A stretch of 64,000 bases of DNA from Mycolicibacterium hassiacum DSM 44199 (GTDB taxonomy: Bacteria; Actinomycetota; Actinomycetes; Mycobacteriales; Mycobacteriaceae): assembly GCF_900603025.1 (NCBI RefSeq), contig NZ_LR026975.1:3224001-3288000 (forward strand), in the 5' to 3' direction. The notes beneath the pieces are model-generated. The model did no database searches, had not been told where the DNA came from, and saw only the letters and a list, made by a program, of their open reading frames with translations. Within the stretch, counting starts at the first letter, position 1. Each line of letters starts with the position of its first letter. The position numbers and the translations under genes are program-made. Positions 24,160-34,953 of the stretch are shown here, in pieces.

Positions 24160-25113
24160 TCAGCGGGTGAACAATTTCAGCGGACGCTCGACGAACTCGA
24201 ACACCACCCCGTCCGGGGACCGCAGGAACGCGATCTTCAGCCCGTCGATCTTGGTGCCGGGCAGCGGGCACCACACCGGTTCGCCGCGCTGCTCCACCCA
24301 ATCCGGCACGGCGGCAAGCGCTTTGTCGACGTTCTCCACACGCAGCGCGCAGCGGTACAGGCCCTGCCGGTTGCCACCCCACGGCACCGGCTGCTCGCCG
24401 GCCGTCGCCGGGTGCTGCACCACGGTCACGGTGAAGCCCGCCGCGTCCTCGGGCAGCGCGAATCGGGCCACCAGGCACTCCACCGGGTCCCCCGCGTGTC
24501 CCGGAGCGAGCTGCTCGGCGCTCACCACTACCGGTTTCGGCGGGTCGAGCCGGTCGAAGCCGATCGCGTCGAGGAATGCGGCGGTGGCCTCGAGATCGAT
24601 TGCCGCGATGCGGATCCCGGCGAACAGAGCGCCCTCGGACGCGTCGCTGTCGCCGGCGGCGAGCTCCATCACCGCCCCGTCCGGATCGAGCGCCAGCACC
24701 GACTTGGTGCCCGAGATCAGCCCGTCGACGGGTTCCCCGACGGTCAGCCCGGCGGCGCGCAGCGCGGCGGCCGCGACCTCGACGTCGGCGACCCGCACCG
24801 AGGCCGCCCGGATGCCGGGCCGGGTCGGCACGGTGGAGGTGTCGGGGACGAGCTCCGGCCGGAAGTACTCGATGGCCTCCAGCGCGCATGCGGCCCGCGG
24901 GCCCCGAATGTCGTAGAGAAAAGCGGTCTCGCAGTAGGTTTCGCCGTTCTCACCGTCGATGCCCAGGATGGTGCCGTCGGTCGGCACCTTGGGGTCGGTG
25001 CGCATCCGCGCGGACAGGCCGAGCACCTCGGCGTAGATCGACTCGGTGGTCCGCAGCGAGCGGCAGTTCAGGTTGACGTGCAGGAACCGCCGCGCGAGAT
25101 CCTCGGAGACCAC
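24160..25113 (-). CDS. Two-domain VOC family protein (dioxygenase-like)
   Basis: A 317-residue protein built from four beta-alpha-beta modules, that is two VOC domains. Candidate ligand strands are FLHVNLNCRS (module 1), SVLALDPDGAVMELAAGD (module 2 end), IRIAAIDLEATAAFLDAIGF (module 3) and LKIAFLRSPDGVVFEFVERP (module 4 end). Size and layout resemble extradiol dioxygenases, but the usual H-H-E triad is not clearly preserved, so an epimerase or lyase is equally possible. It shares a base with the CoA-transferase stop (TGATG-like junction at 25113). Confidence 0.78.
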   Translation of the reverse strand: MVSEDLARRFLHVNLNCRSLRTTESIYAEVLGLSARMRTDPKVPTDGTILGIDGENGETYCETAFLYDIRGPRAACALEAIEYFRPELVPDTSTVPTRPGIRAASVRVADVEVAAAALRAAGLTVGEPVDGLISGTKSVLALDPDGAVMELAAGDSDASEGALFAGIRIAAIDLEATAAFLDAIGFDRLDPPKPVVVSAEQLAPGHAGDPVECLVARFALPEDAAGFTVTVVQHPATAGEQPVPWGGNRQGLYRCALRVENVDKALAAVPDWVEQRGEPVWCPLPGTKIDGLKIAFLRSPDGVVFEFVERPLKLFTR

Positions 25114-26320
25114 TACAGCACCACCGACTTCACCTTGAGGTCGATGATCGCCTCCTCGTCGTAGCCGAGTTCGGCGAGCACCTCGTCGGTGTGTTCGCCG
25201 TGGGTGGGGGCCCGCCCCAGCGACAGCGGGGTCTCGTCGAACTGCACCGGACTGGCCGCCAGCGCGAACTCGTTGCCGTTGGCGTCGGTGGTTCGCGGCA
25301 GGTAGCCGTTAGCGATCACCTGTGGGTCGTGGTGGACCTCCTTCGCGGTGCGCATGACGTCCCACACGCCCTCGAACCCTTCGAATGCCTTCTCCCAGTA
25401 GGCCAGATCCTGCGAACCAATTGTCTTGCGCAGTTCCGCGATGCACGCGGCACGGTTGTTGAACCGGACCGCCGCGTTGGCGAACCGCTCGTCGTCGATC
25501 AGGTCGGGCCGGCCGATCCGCCGGCAGAACTCGGCCCAGAACCGGTCCGCCTGCAGCAGCACGAACGCGATGTGGCGGCCGTCGCGGGTCTTGTAGATGC
25601 TCGCCACCGGGTTGGGCATCTCGGCCAGCTGGAACTTGGGGATGTCGGCGCCGAGCACGCCGGCGCCGACCACGTCCGGGCCGAGCTGCCAGATCGCCGC
25701 CCCGAGCAGCGACACGTCGACCACCGAGGGTTCACCGGTGCGCTCCCGTTTGAACAGCGCCCCGGCTATCCCCGCCGCGATGGTCAGCCCGCCGTAGACG
25801 TCGCCGAACGCCGGCCGCTGCAGCGGCGGGTACGAGCCGTCGTCGGCGGCGTAGGCCTCACCGATCCCGCCGCGGGCCCAGTAGGCGGCCAGGTCGTAGC
25901 CGCCCTGGTCGGCCAGCTCACCCTTGGTGCCGTAGCCGTGGCCGCGGGCGTAGATGATCTTCGGGTTGCGCGCCCGCACGTGTTCGACGTCGACGCCCAT
26001 CCGCCGGCGCGATTCCGGCAGCAGGTTGGTCAGGAACACGTCGGCGGTCTCGATCAGCTTCATCAGCACCTCGCGGCCCTCGGGGCTGGAGGTGTCCAGC
26101 CCGACGCTGCGCTTGCCGCGGTTGGGTTGCTCGATGAAGTGATTCACGCCGCCGGCCCCGGTCACGACGCCGGAGCTGACCAGCCCGCGCTGCGGATCAC
26201 CGGTCTCGGGGTGCTCGATCTTGATGACGTCGGCACCCCAGTCGGCCAGCACCGCCCCGGCGGCAGGTACGAAGGTCCAGGAGGCGAGTTCGACGACGCG
26301 AACTCCGCGAAGGATGTCGG

Positions 26321-26324
<4 letters not shown>
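25113..26324 (-). CDS. CaiB/BaiF (family III) CoA-transferase
   Basis: A 403-residue family III CoA-transferase. It has the N-terminal VRVVELASWTFVPAAGAVLA and DWGADVIKIEHPETGDP, and the catalytic aspartate in AFGDVYGGLTIAAGIAGALF. The C-terminal GEHTDEVLAELGYDEEAI is the usual end signature. It moves CoA from a donor acyl-CoA to a carboxylic acid, activating a pathway acid without ATP. Its ATG overlaps the aldehyde dehydrogenase stop by four bases. The homologous halves of the fused protein at 8787-11228 are distant relatives. Confidence 0.92.
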
Positions 26325-27817
<1,493 letters not shown>

Positions 27818-27862
27818 GGGCGCTTCCTCTCGCTGGACTCTCGGCGTGCGCTAGTGTACCCG

Positions 27863-27882
27863 TTATAGATAATTGTTTAGCT
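27863..27882. promoter_or_regulatory. AT-rich divergent promoter/operator
   Basis: The only AT-rich stretch between the divergent genes at 27817 and 27903, reading TTATAGATAATTGTTTAGCT. It contains -10-like hexamers in both directions and a weak dyad (TAGAT/TTTAG). It resembles the sites at 31338, 36227, 40325 and 54984 in composition and placement. Confidence 0.4.
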
Positions 27883-27902
27883 CTTTTCGAGAGGGGGCTT
27901 GG

Positions 27903-29078
27903 GTGGCGAACCCGGTTCCGCCGGTCGCGCAGTTCCGCCAGGACTTCCGCGAGTATCTGCGCAACCTGGACTGCGCCGACGCGTGGCGCGCGGCGGCCAG
28001 TTCCACCGCCGAGGAGGGCCTCGCCCACGACGCCACCGTGATGGCCCGGCTCAACGCCGACGGCTGGAATCGCTACGGCTGGCCCGAGGAGGTCGGCGGC
28101 CTCGGCGGCAACGAGATCCACCGGGCCGTCTACTACGAGGAACTGGGCTACGCCATGCTGCCCATCCCCGCCCAGCAGTGGACCCTCGAGGTGCTCGGCC
28201 CGGCGGTGATCAGGTTCGCCCCGGAGCTGGCCGCGCGCTATCTGCCCGAGTATCTGCGCGGCAACGAGTGGTGGGGCCAGGGCTTCTCGGAGCCGGAGTC
28301 CGGCAGCGACCTGGCCTCGCTGCGGACCCGCGCGGTCGACGACGATGACGGCGGGTTCGTCGTCACCGGCCAGAAGATCTGGACCAGCCAGGGCAGCACC
28401 GCCAAGCGGCTGCTGGTGCTGGTGCGCACCGGGACGCCGGAGAGCCGGCACCGCGGGCTGTCGATGCTGTTGATCGACACCGACACCCCCGGGGTGACCG
28501 TCCGGCCGATCGCGCTGGCCAGCGGCCGGCGCGAACTGGCCGAGGTGTTCTTCGAGGACGTGCGGGTGCCGCGGGAACGCCTGATCGGCGAACTCAACGG
28601 CGGCTGGGCCGTCACGATGTTCCTGATGCAGTACGAGCGCGGCATGTACGGCTACGCGGTGCTCAACAAGGTGTTCACCGAACTCGGCCGGCTGCGCGAG
28701 TACATGGTGACCAACGGTGCGACCGCCGCGCAGCGGGAACGGTTCGCCCGGGTCTACGTCGACCTGATCGCCGCGCAGGCACGCACCGGGACGACCGTGC
28801 GCAGGCTCGCCGCCGGACACACCCTCGGCCCGGAGAGCAGCATCGACAAGCTGCTGTTCTCCCGCGCCGAGCGAGCGGTCAACGACCTCATCCTGGACGT
28901 GGCCCGCAGCCACATGCTGGTCGGCCCGCCCGACGTGTCACCGGCTGCGCTCGACACCGCCCGCGCCGAATGGTGGTACTCGCGTGCCGCCACGATCATG
29001 GGCGGAACCGCCGAGGTTCAGCGCGGCATCATCGCCGATCACCTGCTGGGACTGCCGAAGGAGAAGCGCGTCTCATGA
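27903..29078 (+). CDS. Acyl-CoA dehydrogenase
   Basis: A 391-residue FAD-dependent acyl-CoA dehydrogenase. FAD and substrate motifs include GQGFSEPESGSDLASLRTRA and VVTGQKIWTSQGSTAKR. The likely catalytic glutamate is in FLMQYERGMYGYAV, the isovaleryl-type position, and the C-terminal motif is TIMGGTAEVQRGIIADHLLG. GTG at 27903 is preferred, preceded by GAGAGGGGG; the frame also runs back to a TTG at 27873 inside the promoter. It overlaps the next gene by four bases. Large and small acyl-CoA dehydrogenase genes side by side usually encode alpha2beta2 enzymes that act on sterol side chains or rings in mycobacteria. Confidence 0.92.
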   Translation: MANPVPPVAQFRQDFREYLRNLDCADAWRAAASSTAEEGLAHDATVMARLNADGWNRYGWPEEVGGLGGNEIHRAVYYEELGYAMLPIPAQQWTLEVLGPAVIRFAPELAARYLPEYLRGNEWWGQGFSEPESGSDLASLRTRAVDDDDGGFVVTGQKIWTSQGSTAKRLLVLVRTGTPESRHRGLSMLLIDTDTPGVTVRPIALASGRRELAEVFFEDVRVPRERLIGELNGGWAVTMFLMQYERGMYGYAVLNKVFTELGRLREYMVTNGATAAQRERFARVYVDLIAAQARTGTTVRRLAAGHTLGPESSIDKLLFSRAERAVNDLILDVARSHMLVGPPDVSPAALDTARAEWWYSRAATIMGGTAEVQRGIIADHLLGLPKEKRVS

Positions 29079-30076
29079 GCGCCGCAACCGATTCGACCAA
29101 CCCCGCCGCCGACGAGTCCTGGCCGATGGTCGAGGAGGCGGTGTTCCGGCTCTTCGACGAGATCGCGGTCAAACGGGAGTACGTCGCGCTGGGCACCCGC
29201 CTCGACGAACTCGGCTGGGCCGAAATCGAATCCGAGTACCCGGTGGAGGCGTGCGCGTTGCTGTTCCGGGCGCAGGGCCGGTCGCTGGCGCTCACCGACG
29301 CGCTGGACCGGGTCATGCTGGCCGAGCTGAAGGCCCTGCTGGACGCGCCGGCCGACCACATCCTGCTGCCGCCGCTGTCGAAGGCCGTCACCCCGGGATC
29401 GGACGAGGACCAGGTCAAGGGGATCCTGGCCGGACCGCTATGCGGGCGCGTCGCGGTGCCGGTGTCGCGGGCGCTGGGGACGGTCTCGCTCACCGTCATC
29501 GACGCCGACCGGCTGCGCGGCACCCCGGTGGACACCTTCGACTCCTCGGTCAGCTGGACCTGGGTGGAGGGACCGCTGACCGGGACCCTCGTCGACGCCT
29601 CGACCGAATGGGCACGCGCGGTGGCCGCCGCCCACCGCGCCCTGGCCACCGAACTGGTCGCGCTCGCCGACCGGGCGCTGCAGATCGCGGTCGACCATGT
29701 CAGCGTGCGGGTGCAGTTCGGCGTCCCGATCGGTTCGCTGCAGTCGCCGCGGCATGCGCTGGCCGAGGCCAAGGCCACCCTGGAGGGGGCCCGCGCGCTG
29801 CTGGACGACTCCTGGCGCTACGGCGGCGTGCTGTCGGCGCAGACCGCCAAGATCGCCGCCGGCCGTGCCCACCGCGCCGTCAGCGACGCCGTGCTGCAGG
29901 TGTGCGGGGCGATCGGGTTGACCGCCGAGCACGACCTACACCGCTACGTGACCCGCGGCTTCCAGATCGACGCGTTGTGCGGTTCCCATCTGCAGCTGGA
30001 GTCGCTGCTCGCCGACCGCCTGTTCGACACCTACGCCCCCGGCCGGGCCCTGCCCGCGATCATCAACTGCAACTAG
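29075..30076 (+). CDS. Acyl-CoA dehydrogenase-like small subunit
   Basis: A 333-residue acyl-CoA dehydrogenase homologue that is short and divergent in its N-terminal and middle domains. The C-terminal helical domain is recognisable (VSVRVQFGVPIGSLQSPRHA, LQVCGAIGLTAEHDLHRYVT). The helix that carries the catalytic glutamate in the large subunit has no equivalent residue. This is the pattern of the non-catalytic half of heteromeric FadE enzymes. ATG at 29075 overlaps the stop of the large-subunit gene, supporting a complex of the two. Confidence 0.88.
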   Translation: MSAATDSTNPAADESWPMVEEAVFRLFDEIAVKREYVALGTRLDELGWAEIESEYPVEACALLFRAQGRSLALTDALDRVMLAELKALLDAPADHILLPPLSKAVTPGSDEDQVKGILAGPLCGRVAVPVSRALGTVSLTVIDADRLRGTPVDTFDSSVSWTWVEGPLTGTLVDASTEWARAVAAAHRALATELVALADRALQIAVDHVSVRVQFGVPIGSLQSPRHALAEAKATLEGARALLDDSWRYGGVLSAQTAKIAAGRAHRAVSDAVLQVCGAIGLTAEHDLHRYVTRGFQIDALCGSHLQLESLLADRLFDTYAPGRALPAIINCN

Positions 30077-30090
30077 AGAGCTGAGATCCT

Positions 30091-31233
30091 ATGCGCCGCA
30101 ATATCTTCGAACCTGTTCACGATGAATTCCGCGCCACCGCCCGGGAATTCTTCGAACGCCACTGCGTTCCGAACGTGGAGAAGTGGGAGAAGCAGGGCAA
30201 GGTGGACCGGGAGGCCTGGCTGGCCGCCGGTGCGGCCGGCCTGATCGGCTGGGAGTTCGATCCCGAGTACGGCGGGCTGGGCATCAAGGACTTCCGGTTC
30301 AACCAGATCATCTCCGAAGAGATGTTCATGACCGGGTCGGTCGGCATCGGACTCGGGGTGCAGAACGACATCCTGGTGCCCTATCTGAAGAACCTCACCA
30401 CCGAGGAACAGAAGGAGCGCTGGCTGCCGAAGTTCATCCGCGGTGAGTACATCGGGTCGATCGCGATGTCGGAGCCGGCGGCCGGATCGGATCTGGCGGG
30501 TATCAGGACCACCGCACGCGACGAAGGCGATCACTGGGTTGTCAACGGGCAGAAGACGTTTATCAGCAACGGCTTGCTGTCCAGCCTGGTGCTGACCGCG
30601 GTGAAGACCGACCCGGAGGCCGGCCACCGCGGCATAAGCCTGCTGATGATCGAGGACGGCATGGAGGGCTTCACCCGCGGCCGCAAGCTCGACAAGATCG
30701 GCCAGTACTCCGCCGACACCGCCGAGTTGTTCTTCGACAACGTCCGGGTGCCCAAGGAGAACCTGGTCGGCGAACTCAACCGCGGCTTCTATCACCTGGT
30801 GGAGAACCTGCCCCACGAACGGGTCGGGGTGGCCTGCTACGCGCTGCCGGCCGCCCGGCGGGCGCTCGAACTCACCAAGACCTACTGCCAGGAACGGCAC
30901 GCGTTCGGGCAGCCGATCGGCAAGTTCCAGGTGAACCGGCATTTCATCGCCGAGATGCAGGTCAAGCTCGACGCCGCGCAGACCTACCTGGATCAGTGTG
31001 TGCTGGCGCTCAACGAAGGCACCCTCTCGGCCGCCGACGCCGCCGGACTCAAGTGGTGGACGTCGGAGGTGCAGTGGGAGATCATCGACCGCTGCCTACA
31101 ATTGCACGGCGGCTACGGCTACATCAACGAGTACGAGGTGGCCCGGTTGTGGCGCGACTCGCGGGTGCAGCGCCTCTACGCCGGTACCACCGAGATACTC
31201 AAGGACCTGATGGGCCGGGCCATGGGGTTCTGA
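30091..31233 (+). CDS. Acyl-CoA dehydrogenase
   Basis: A 380-residue acyl-CoA dehydrogenase of the long-chain/isovaleryl group. It has AMSEPAAGSDLAGIRTTARD and FISNGLLSSLVLTAVKTDPE, a catalytic glutamate in ENLPHERVGVACYA, RHAFGQPIGKFQVNRH and the ending LHGGYGYINEYEVARLWRDS followed by YAGTTEILKDLMGRAMGF. The alanine in YAGT, where short-chain enzymes have glutamate, agrees with the base being in the helix-G position. Complete length suggests a homotetramer. It is the third dehydrogenase gene of this operon. Confidence 0.94.
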   Translation: MRRNIFEPVHDEFRATAREFFERHCVPNVEKWEKQGKVDREAWLAAGAAGLIGWEFDPEYGGLGIKDFRFNQIISEEMFMTGSVGIGLGVQNDILVPYLKNLTTEEQKERWLPKFIRGEYIGSIAMSEPAAGSDLAGIRTTARDEGDHWVVNGQKTFISNGLLSSLVLTAVKTDPEAGHRGISLLMIEDGMEGFTRGRKLDKIGQYSADTAELFFDNVRVPKENLVGELNRGFYHLVENLPHERVGVACYALPAARRALELTKTYCQERHAFGQPIGKFQVNRHFIAEMQVKLDAAQTYLDQCVLALNEGTLSAADAAGLKWWTSEVQWEIIDRCLQLHGGYGYINEYEVARLWRDSRVQRLYAGTTEILKDLMGRAMGF

Positions 31234-31337
31234 GTGGGGGTGCCGAATGTGTTGTGCGCTATGTGGTGAGCCGGTCATGAGCTTCGTCACGCCCGCACAG
31301 CGGATCCGGACCCCGATGAAGCAATTGGGTTAACCTA

Positions 31338-31357
31338 CAAAATAGTTAGTTGTTTTG
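31338..31357. promoter_or_regulatory. Palindromic site before the GntR gene
   Basis: CAAAA (31338-31342) and TTTTG (31353-31357) are perfect inverted arms around TAGTTAGTTG. The site lies 18 bases before the GntR start codon, an expected position for autoregulation. It resembles the CAAAT...ATTTG sites at 36227-36254 and 40325-40343. Confidence 0.5.
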
Positions 31358-31375
31358 ACACCGGTGGAGGTCAGC

Positions 31376-32119
31376 ATGGAGGTCACCAGCCTTCGGGAAC
31401 CGAAGATGGCCGATCGGGTGGCCACCGTGCTACGCCGCATGTTCATCCGCGGCGAGATCCCCGAGGGGACAATGCTGCCGCCGGAGTCGGAACTGATGGA
31501 GCGGTTCGGCGTGTCCCGCCCGACGCTGCGCGAGGCGTTCCGGGTGCTCGAGTCCGAATCACTGATCGAGGTGCAGCGCGGGGTGCGTGGCGGCGCCCGG
31601 GTCACCCGGCCCCGCCGCGAGACCCTGGCCCGCTACGCCGGGCTGATCCTCGAGTACGAGGGGGTCACGGTCAAGGACGTCTACGACGCCCGGGTCGCGA
31701 TCGAAACCCCGATGGTCGCCGAGCTGGCCAGGACCCGAAACCCTGCTGCCATCGCCGAATTGGAGCGGATCGTCGAGCAGGAATCACAGATCCGGCCCGG
31801 CAGCGACGAGGCGGTGGACCAGCTCACCGACTTCCACGCCGCGGTCGCGAGGCTGTGCGACAACCAGACCCTGCAGATGATCAGCGCCATGCTGCACCAC
31901 ATCATCGAGAAGGCGAACCGGTCGCTGCAGCCGACGAAGGGTGACCGCGCCGAGCAGGCGGCCCGCCGCTCCGCCGAGACCCACCGGATGGTGCTGGACC
32001 TGATCAAGGCCGGTGACGTCGAGAAGGCCACCGAGTTGTGGCGCAAGCACCTGCAGAAGGGCGAGGAGTACGTGCTCAGCGGCGCCGAGCTGTCCACCGT
32101 TGTCGACCTTCTCGAATGA
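31376..32119 (+). CDS. GntR family regulator, FadR/FCD subgroup
   Basis: A 247-residue regulator. The N-terminal winged helix-turn-helix is typical of GntR (MFIRGEIPEGTMLPPESELM, then ERFGVSRPTLREAFRVLESE, with PTLREAFRVL as recognition helix). The C-terminal all-helical FCD domain (about residues 95-235) includes metal-ligand candidates in LTDFHAAVARLCDN and MLHHIIEK. FCD regulators sense small acids or acyl-CoA. ATG at 31376 has GGAGG five bases upstream; an upstream in-frame TTG at 31355 lies in the palindrome and is less likely. Control of the flanking acyl-CoA dehydrogenase and thioesterase genes is probable. Confidence 0.93.
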   Translation: MEVTSLREPKMADRVATVLRRMFIRGEIPEGTMLPPESELMERFGVSRPTLREAFRVLESESLIEVQRGVRGGARVTRPRRETLARYAGLILEYEGVTVKDVYDARVAIETPMVAELARTRNPAAIAELERIVEQESQIRPGSDEAVDQLTDFHAAVARLCDNQTLQMISAMLHHIIEKANRSLQPTKGDRAEQAARRSAETHRMVLDLIKAGDVEKATELWRKHLQKGEEYVLSGAELSTVVDLLE

Positions 32120-32129
32120 CCCGCACCTG

Positions 32130-32957
32130 ATGACCCGGACATCGCCAGGCTTTCAGGACAATATCGAGACCCCCATCCACCTGCTGCGGCGCTTCGGTGT
32201 CGATGTCCACGACTCCGCCGACCAGACCGTCATGATGTCGATGTCGTTGGCGGCGATGCGCAACCCGGTCACCGGTCAGCCCACTGTCGCCCCGCTGGCG
32301 GTGCTCGCCGATGCCGCCGCCGGCGCGCTCAACCACTTCCGTCACGGTCCCGGCGAGTGGACCGTGACCACCGAGCTGACGGTGGAGCTGAGCCCGGACG
32401 GCGCCGAGCGGGCCACCGCCGGCGACGCGCCCCCGGTCACCGCCACCGCGCGGCTGCTCGGGCCGCGCGGCAACACCTCGCTGTCCTTCTACACCCTGAC
32501 CTGCGGCGATGTTGTCATCGGCGGGGGCACCGTGCGGTCGTTCTTCTTCGCCCCCGACCAGGTGATCCTCGACGAGCCGCCCGAGACCCTGACCCGCACC
32601 GCCGACACCGGCCTCGCCGAGCTGATGGCGATCGACGTGGTGACCAGCGCCGACGACCGCTGCGTGCTGCGGCAACGGCCCGACCCGTTGCTCAACAACG
32701 CCATCGGGGTGGTCAACGGCGGGGTCGCGGCGGCCGGGCTGGAACTGGCCGCATCGGCGGTGATCAACGCCGGCGGTCCGCCGTTCCGGACCGCATCGCT
32801 GCGGGTGAACTTCCTGCGCCAGTTCGTCGCCGGACAGCACTCGCGGTACGAGGCCAACGCGGTGCGCATCGGGCGCAGCACCGCGGTCGCCGACGCGCAG
32901 GCCGTCGCCGAGGACGGCCGCCCCGCGCTGCTCGCGCGGGTGACGGCCTACCGCTGA
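32130..32957 (+). CDS. Acyl-CoA thioesterase, double hotdog
   Basis: This 275-residue protein looks like two hotdog domains. The second half has the clearest motif, NNAIGVVNGGVAAAGLELAA, the PaaI-type loop and central helix; the first half aligns with LAVLADAAAGALNHFR. It would hydrolyse an acyl-CoA, freeing CoA or rescuing dead-end thioesters. It begins 10 bases after the GntR stop, with an ATG at 32130, and converges on the enoyl-CoA hydratase gene with only six bases between stops. Confidence 0.75.
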   Translation: MTRTSPGFQDNIETPIHLLRRFGVDVHDSADQTVMMSMSLAAMRNPVTGQPTVAPLAVLADAAAGALNHFRHGPGEWTVTTELTVELSPDGAERATAGDAPPVTATARLLGPRGNTSLSFYTLTCGDVVIGGGTVRSFFFAPDQVILDEPPETLTRTADTGLAELMAIDVVTSADDRCVLRQRPDPLLNNAIGVVNGGVAAAGLELAASAVINAGGPPFRTASLRVNFLRQFVAGQHSRYEANAVRIGRSTAVADAQAVAEDGRPALLARVTAYR

Positions 32958-32963
32958 CGCGGC

Positions 32964-33782
32964 CTAGGACTTCTTGTTCTCGGACCGGGACAGGAACGCC
33001 GCGACCCGCTCCTGGAACTCCGGGGTGCTGAACGACGTGTACTCCTCGGCGAGCGCATACTCCAGCACCCCCAGCGCCGCCCGGGACAGGTGCATGTTCA
33101 TCGCCACCTTGGTGCACCGCAGCGCCTGCGGCGGCAGGGCGGCCAACCGCTCGCCGAGCGCCAGCGCCTCGGTGAGCACCTCGTTGTCGGGGGCGATCCT
33201 GGTCACCAGATTCAGCTTGTCGGCGATCTCCGGGGTGATCCGATCACCCAGCAGCACATACTCTTTGGCCTTCATCAGGCCGATCAGCAGCGGCAGCATC
33301 GCCGCTCCCCCGTCGCCGGCCACCAGGCCGACCGCCACGTGCGGGTCCGCGAGATAGCTGCTCTCGCCCATCACCAGGAAGTCGCTGAGCAGAGCCATCG
33401 AGCAGCCCAGCCCCACCGCTGGGCCGTTCACCGCCGACACCAGCGGTTTCGGGAAGTTGATCACCTCGAGAAAGACGGTGCGCGCCTCGTTGATCTGGTA
33501 CTGGCGGGCCGCCGGATCCGCGATGAGACGGCGGAACATCACCATGTCGCCGCCGGCCGAGAACGCCTTGCCCGACCCGGTGAGCACCACCGCCCGCACG
33601 TCATCGTCCTCGGTGAGCCTGCGCCAGATCGTCGCGCTCGCGTGGTGCACCTGCTCGTTGACCGCGTTGAACGCCTCCGGTCGGTTGATGCTCACGACGT
33701 GGACGTTGCCGCGCTTCTCGACCAGCATCCACGGGGCGAACTCCTCGTAGCCCGGCAGGGTGGCGGCCTCTTGGGTGGTCAT
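32964..33782 (-). CDS. Enoyl-CoA hydratase/isomerase (crotonase) family protein
   Basis: A 272-residue crotonase-fold protein. Oxyanion-hole segments are SGKAFSAGGDMVMFR and AVNGPAVGLGCSMALLSDF. Of the two glutamates of classic hydratases, the second is kept (KAKEYVLLGDRI), but the first is replaced by histidine (DPHVAVGL instead of QPEILLG). The reaction may therefore differ from simple hydration, for example isomerisation or C-C bond cleavage. ATG at 33782 follows AGGAGA. It is the last gene of the short minus operon that begins with the thiolase-fold/DUF35 fusion. Confidence 0.88.
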   Translation of the reverse strand: MTTQEAATLPGYEEFAPWMLVEKRGNVHVVSINRPEAFNAVNEQVHHASATIWRRLTEDDDVRAVVLTGSGKAFSAGGDMVMFRRLIADPAARQYQINEARTVFLEVINFPKPLVSAVNGPAVGLGCSMALLSDFLVMGESSYLADPHVAVGLVAGDGGAAMLPLLIGLMKAKEYVLLGDRITPEIADKLNLVTRIAPDNEVLTEALALGERLAALPPQALRCTKVAMNMHLSRAALGVLEYALAEEYTSFSTPEFQERVAAFLSRSENKKS

Positions 33783-33792
33783 GGTTCTCCTG

Positions 33793-34953
33793 TCAGTCTT
33801 TGTCGGTGGAAAGGATGGTGACGGCGGACACGGCGGTCGGACCACCGATGTTGTGGGCCAATGCGATCCGCGCGCCGTCCACCTGATTCTCGGCCTCGCC
33901 GCGCAGTTGGTTGAACAGCTCGTAGCACTGCGCGACACCCGTCGCGCCGGGCGGATGCCCCTTGGCCTTCAGTCCCCCGCTGGGATTGACCGGTATCGCC
34001 CCGCCCACATAGGTCTCCCTGGCCTCGATCAGCTTGTAGGCCTCGAACCGGCTGGCGAACCCCAGGTCCTCGTAGCTGATCAGCTCGACCCCGGTGAAGC
34101 AGTCGTGCACCTCCGCGACGTGGATGTCCTTCGGGGTGACGCCGGCCATCCTCATGGCGGCCTTGGCCGCCCGCACGGTGGGCGGGAACGTGGTCATGTC
34201 CTGCTTGTGCTGGTGCATGACCCGGTCCATGCCGAGGCCGACCCCGCGCACCCACACCGGCCGATCGGTGTAGCGGTCGACCACATCCTCCGCCGCCAGG
34301 ATCACCGCGGCGGCCCCGTCGCTCTGCGGGGTGCAGTCGTAGAGCCCGAACGGCTCCACCACGATCGGCGCGTTGAGCACCTGCTCCACGGTGATCTCCT
34401 GACGCAGCTGCGCCTTCGGGTTCTTCAGTGCGTGGAAGTGATTCTTCACCGCGACCATGGCCAGATGCTCCCTGGTCGCCGGCGATTCGTGCAGGTACCG
34501 GTTGACGTGTAGGGCGAAGTTGGCCGGCGCGACCAGACCCAGCGGGTAATCCCAGGCGTTGTCCCGGGTCATCGCCGCCCAGTCCCAGAACGTGGTGTTC
34601 GAGGCGGTCTCGCGCACCTTGTCCGCGCCCACCACCAGCACCACGTCGTAGAGCCCGGAGGCGATCGCCATCACCCCGTTGCGGATCGCGTCGTTGCCGG
34701 TGGCGCAGGCGTTTTCGACGCGGGTGACCGGAATGTCGGTGAGGTCGAGGGTGTCGGCGAGGATACCGGCCGGGAACCCGTCGGTGGTGGACAGCTCGCC
34801 GAACCAGACCGCCTCGATCTCGGACTTGGTGATGCCCTTGTCCACCCGGGCCACCGCCTCGGCGTAGGCCATCGGCACCAGGTCCTTGATGCCCAGCTCG
34901 AAATGTTCGCCGAACGGGGTCATCCCCGCCCCGACGATCGCGACCTTCCTCAT
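33793..34953 (-). CDS. Thiolase (acetyl-CoA acetyltransferase type), Cys present
   Basis: A 386-residue thiolase superfamily protein. Unlike the three lipid-transfer thiolases elsewhere in the window it keeps the nucleophile, VENACATGNDAIRNGV (C83). It also has EVHDCFTGVELISYEDLGF and GGLKAKGHPPGATGVAQCYE with the histidine of the active site. Thiolytic cleavage of a 3-ketoacyl-CoA is therefore likely. The adjacent upstream gene encodes a DUF35-containing fusion and overlaps its start by four bases, so the pair probably works as a complex. Confidence 0.9.
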   Translation of the reverse strand: MRKVAIVGAGMTPFGEHFELGIKDLVPMAYAEAVARVDKGITKSEIEAVWFGELSTTDGFPAGILADTLDLTDIPVTRVENACATGNDAIRNGVMAIASGLYDVVLVVGADKVRETASNTTFWDWAAMTRDNAWDYPLGLVAPANFALHVNRYLHESPATREHLAMVAVKNHFHALKNPKAQLRQEITVEQVLNAPIVVEPFGLYDCTPQSDGAAAVILAAEDVVDRYTDRPVWVRGVGLGMDRVMHQHKQDMTTFPPTVRAAKAAMRMAGVTPKDIHVAEVHDCFTGVELISYEDLGFASRFEAYKLIEARETYVGGAIPVNPSGGLKAKGHPPGATGVAQCYELFNQLRGEAENQVDGARIALAHNIGGPTAVSAVTILSTDKD

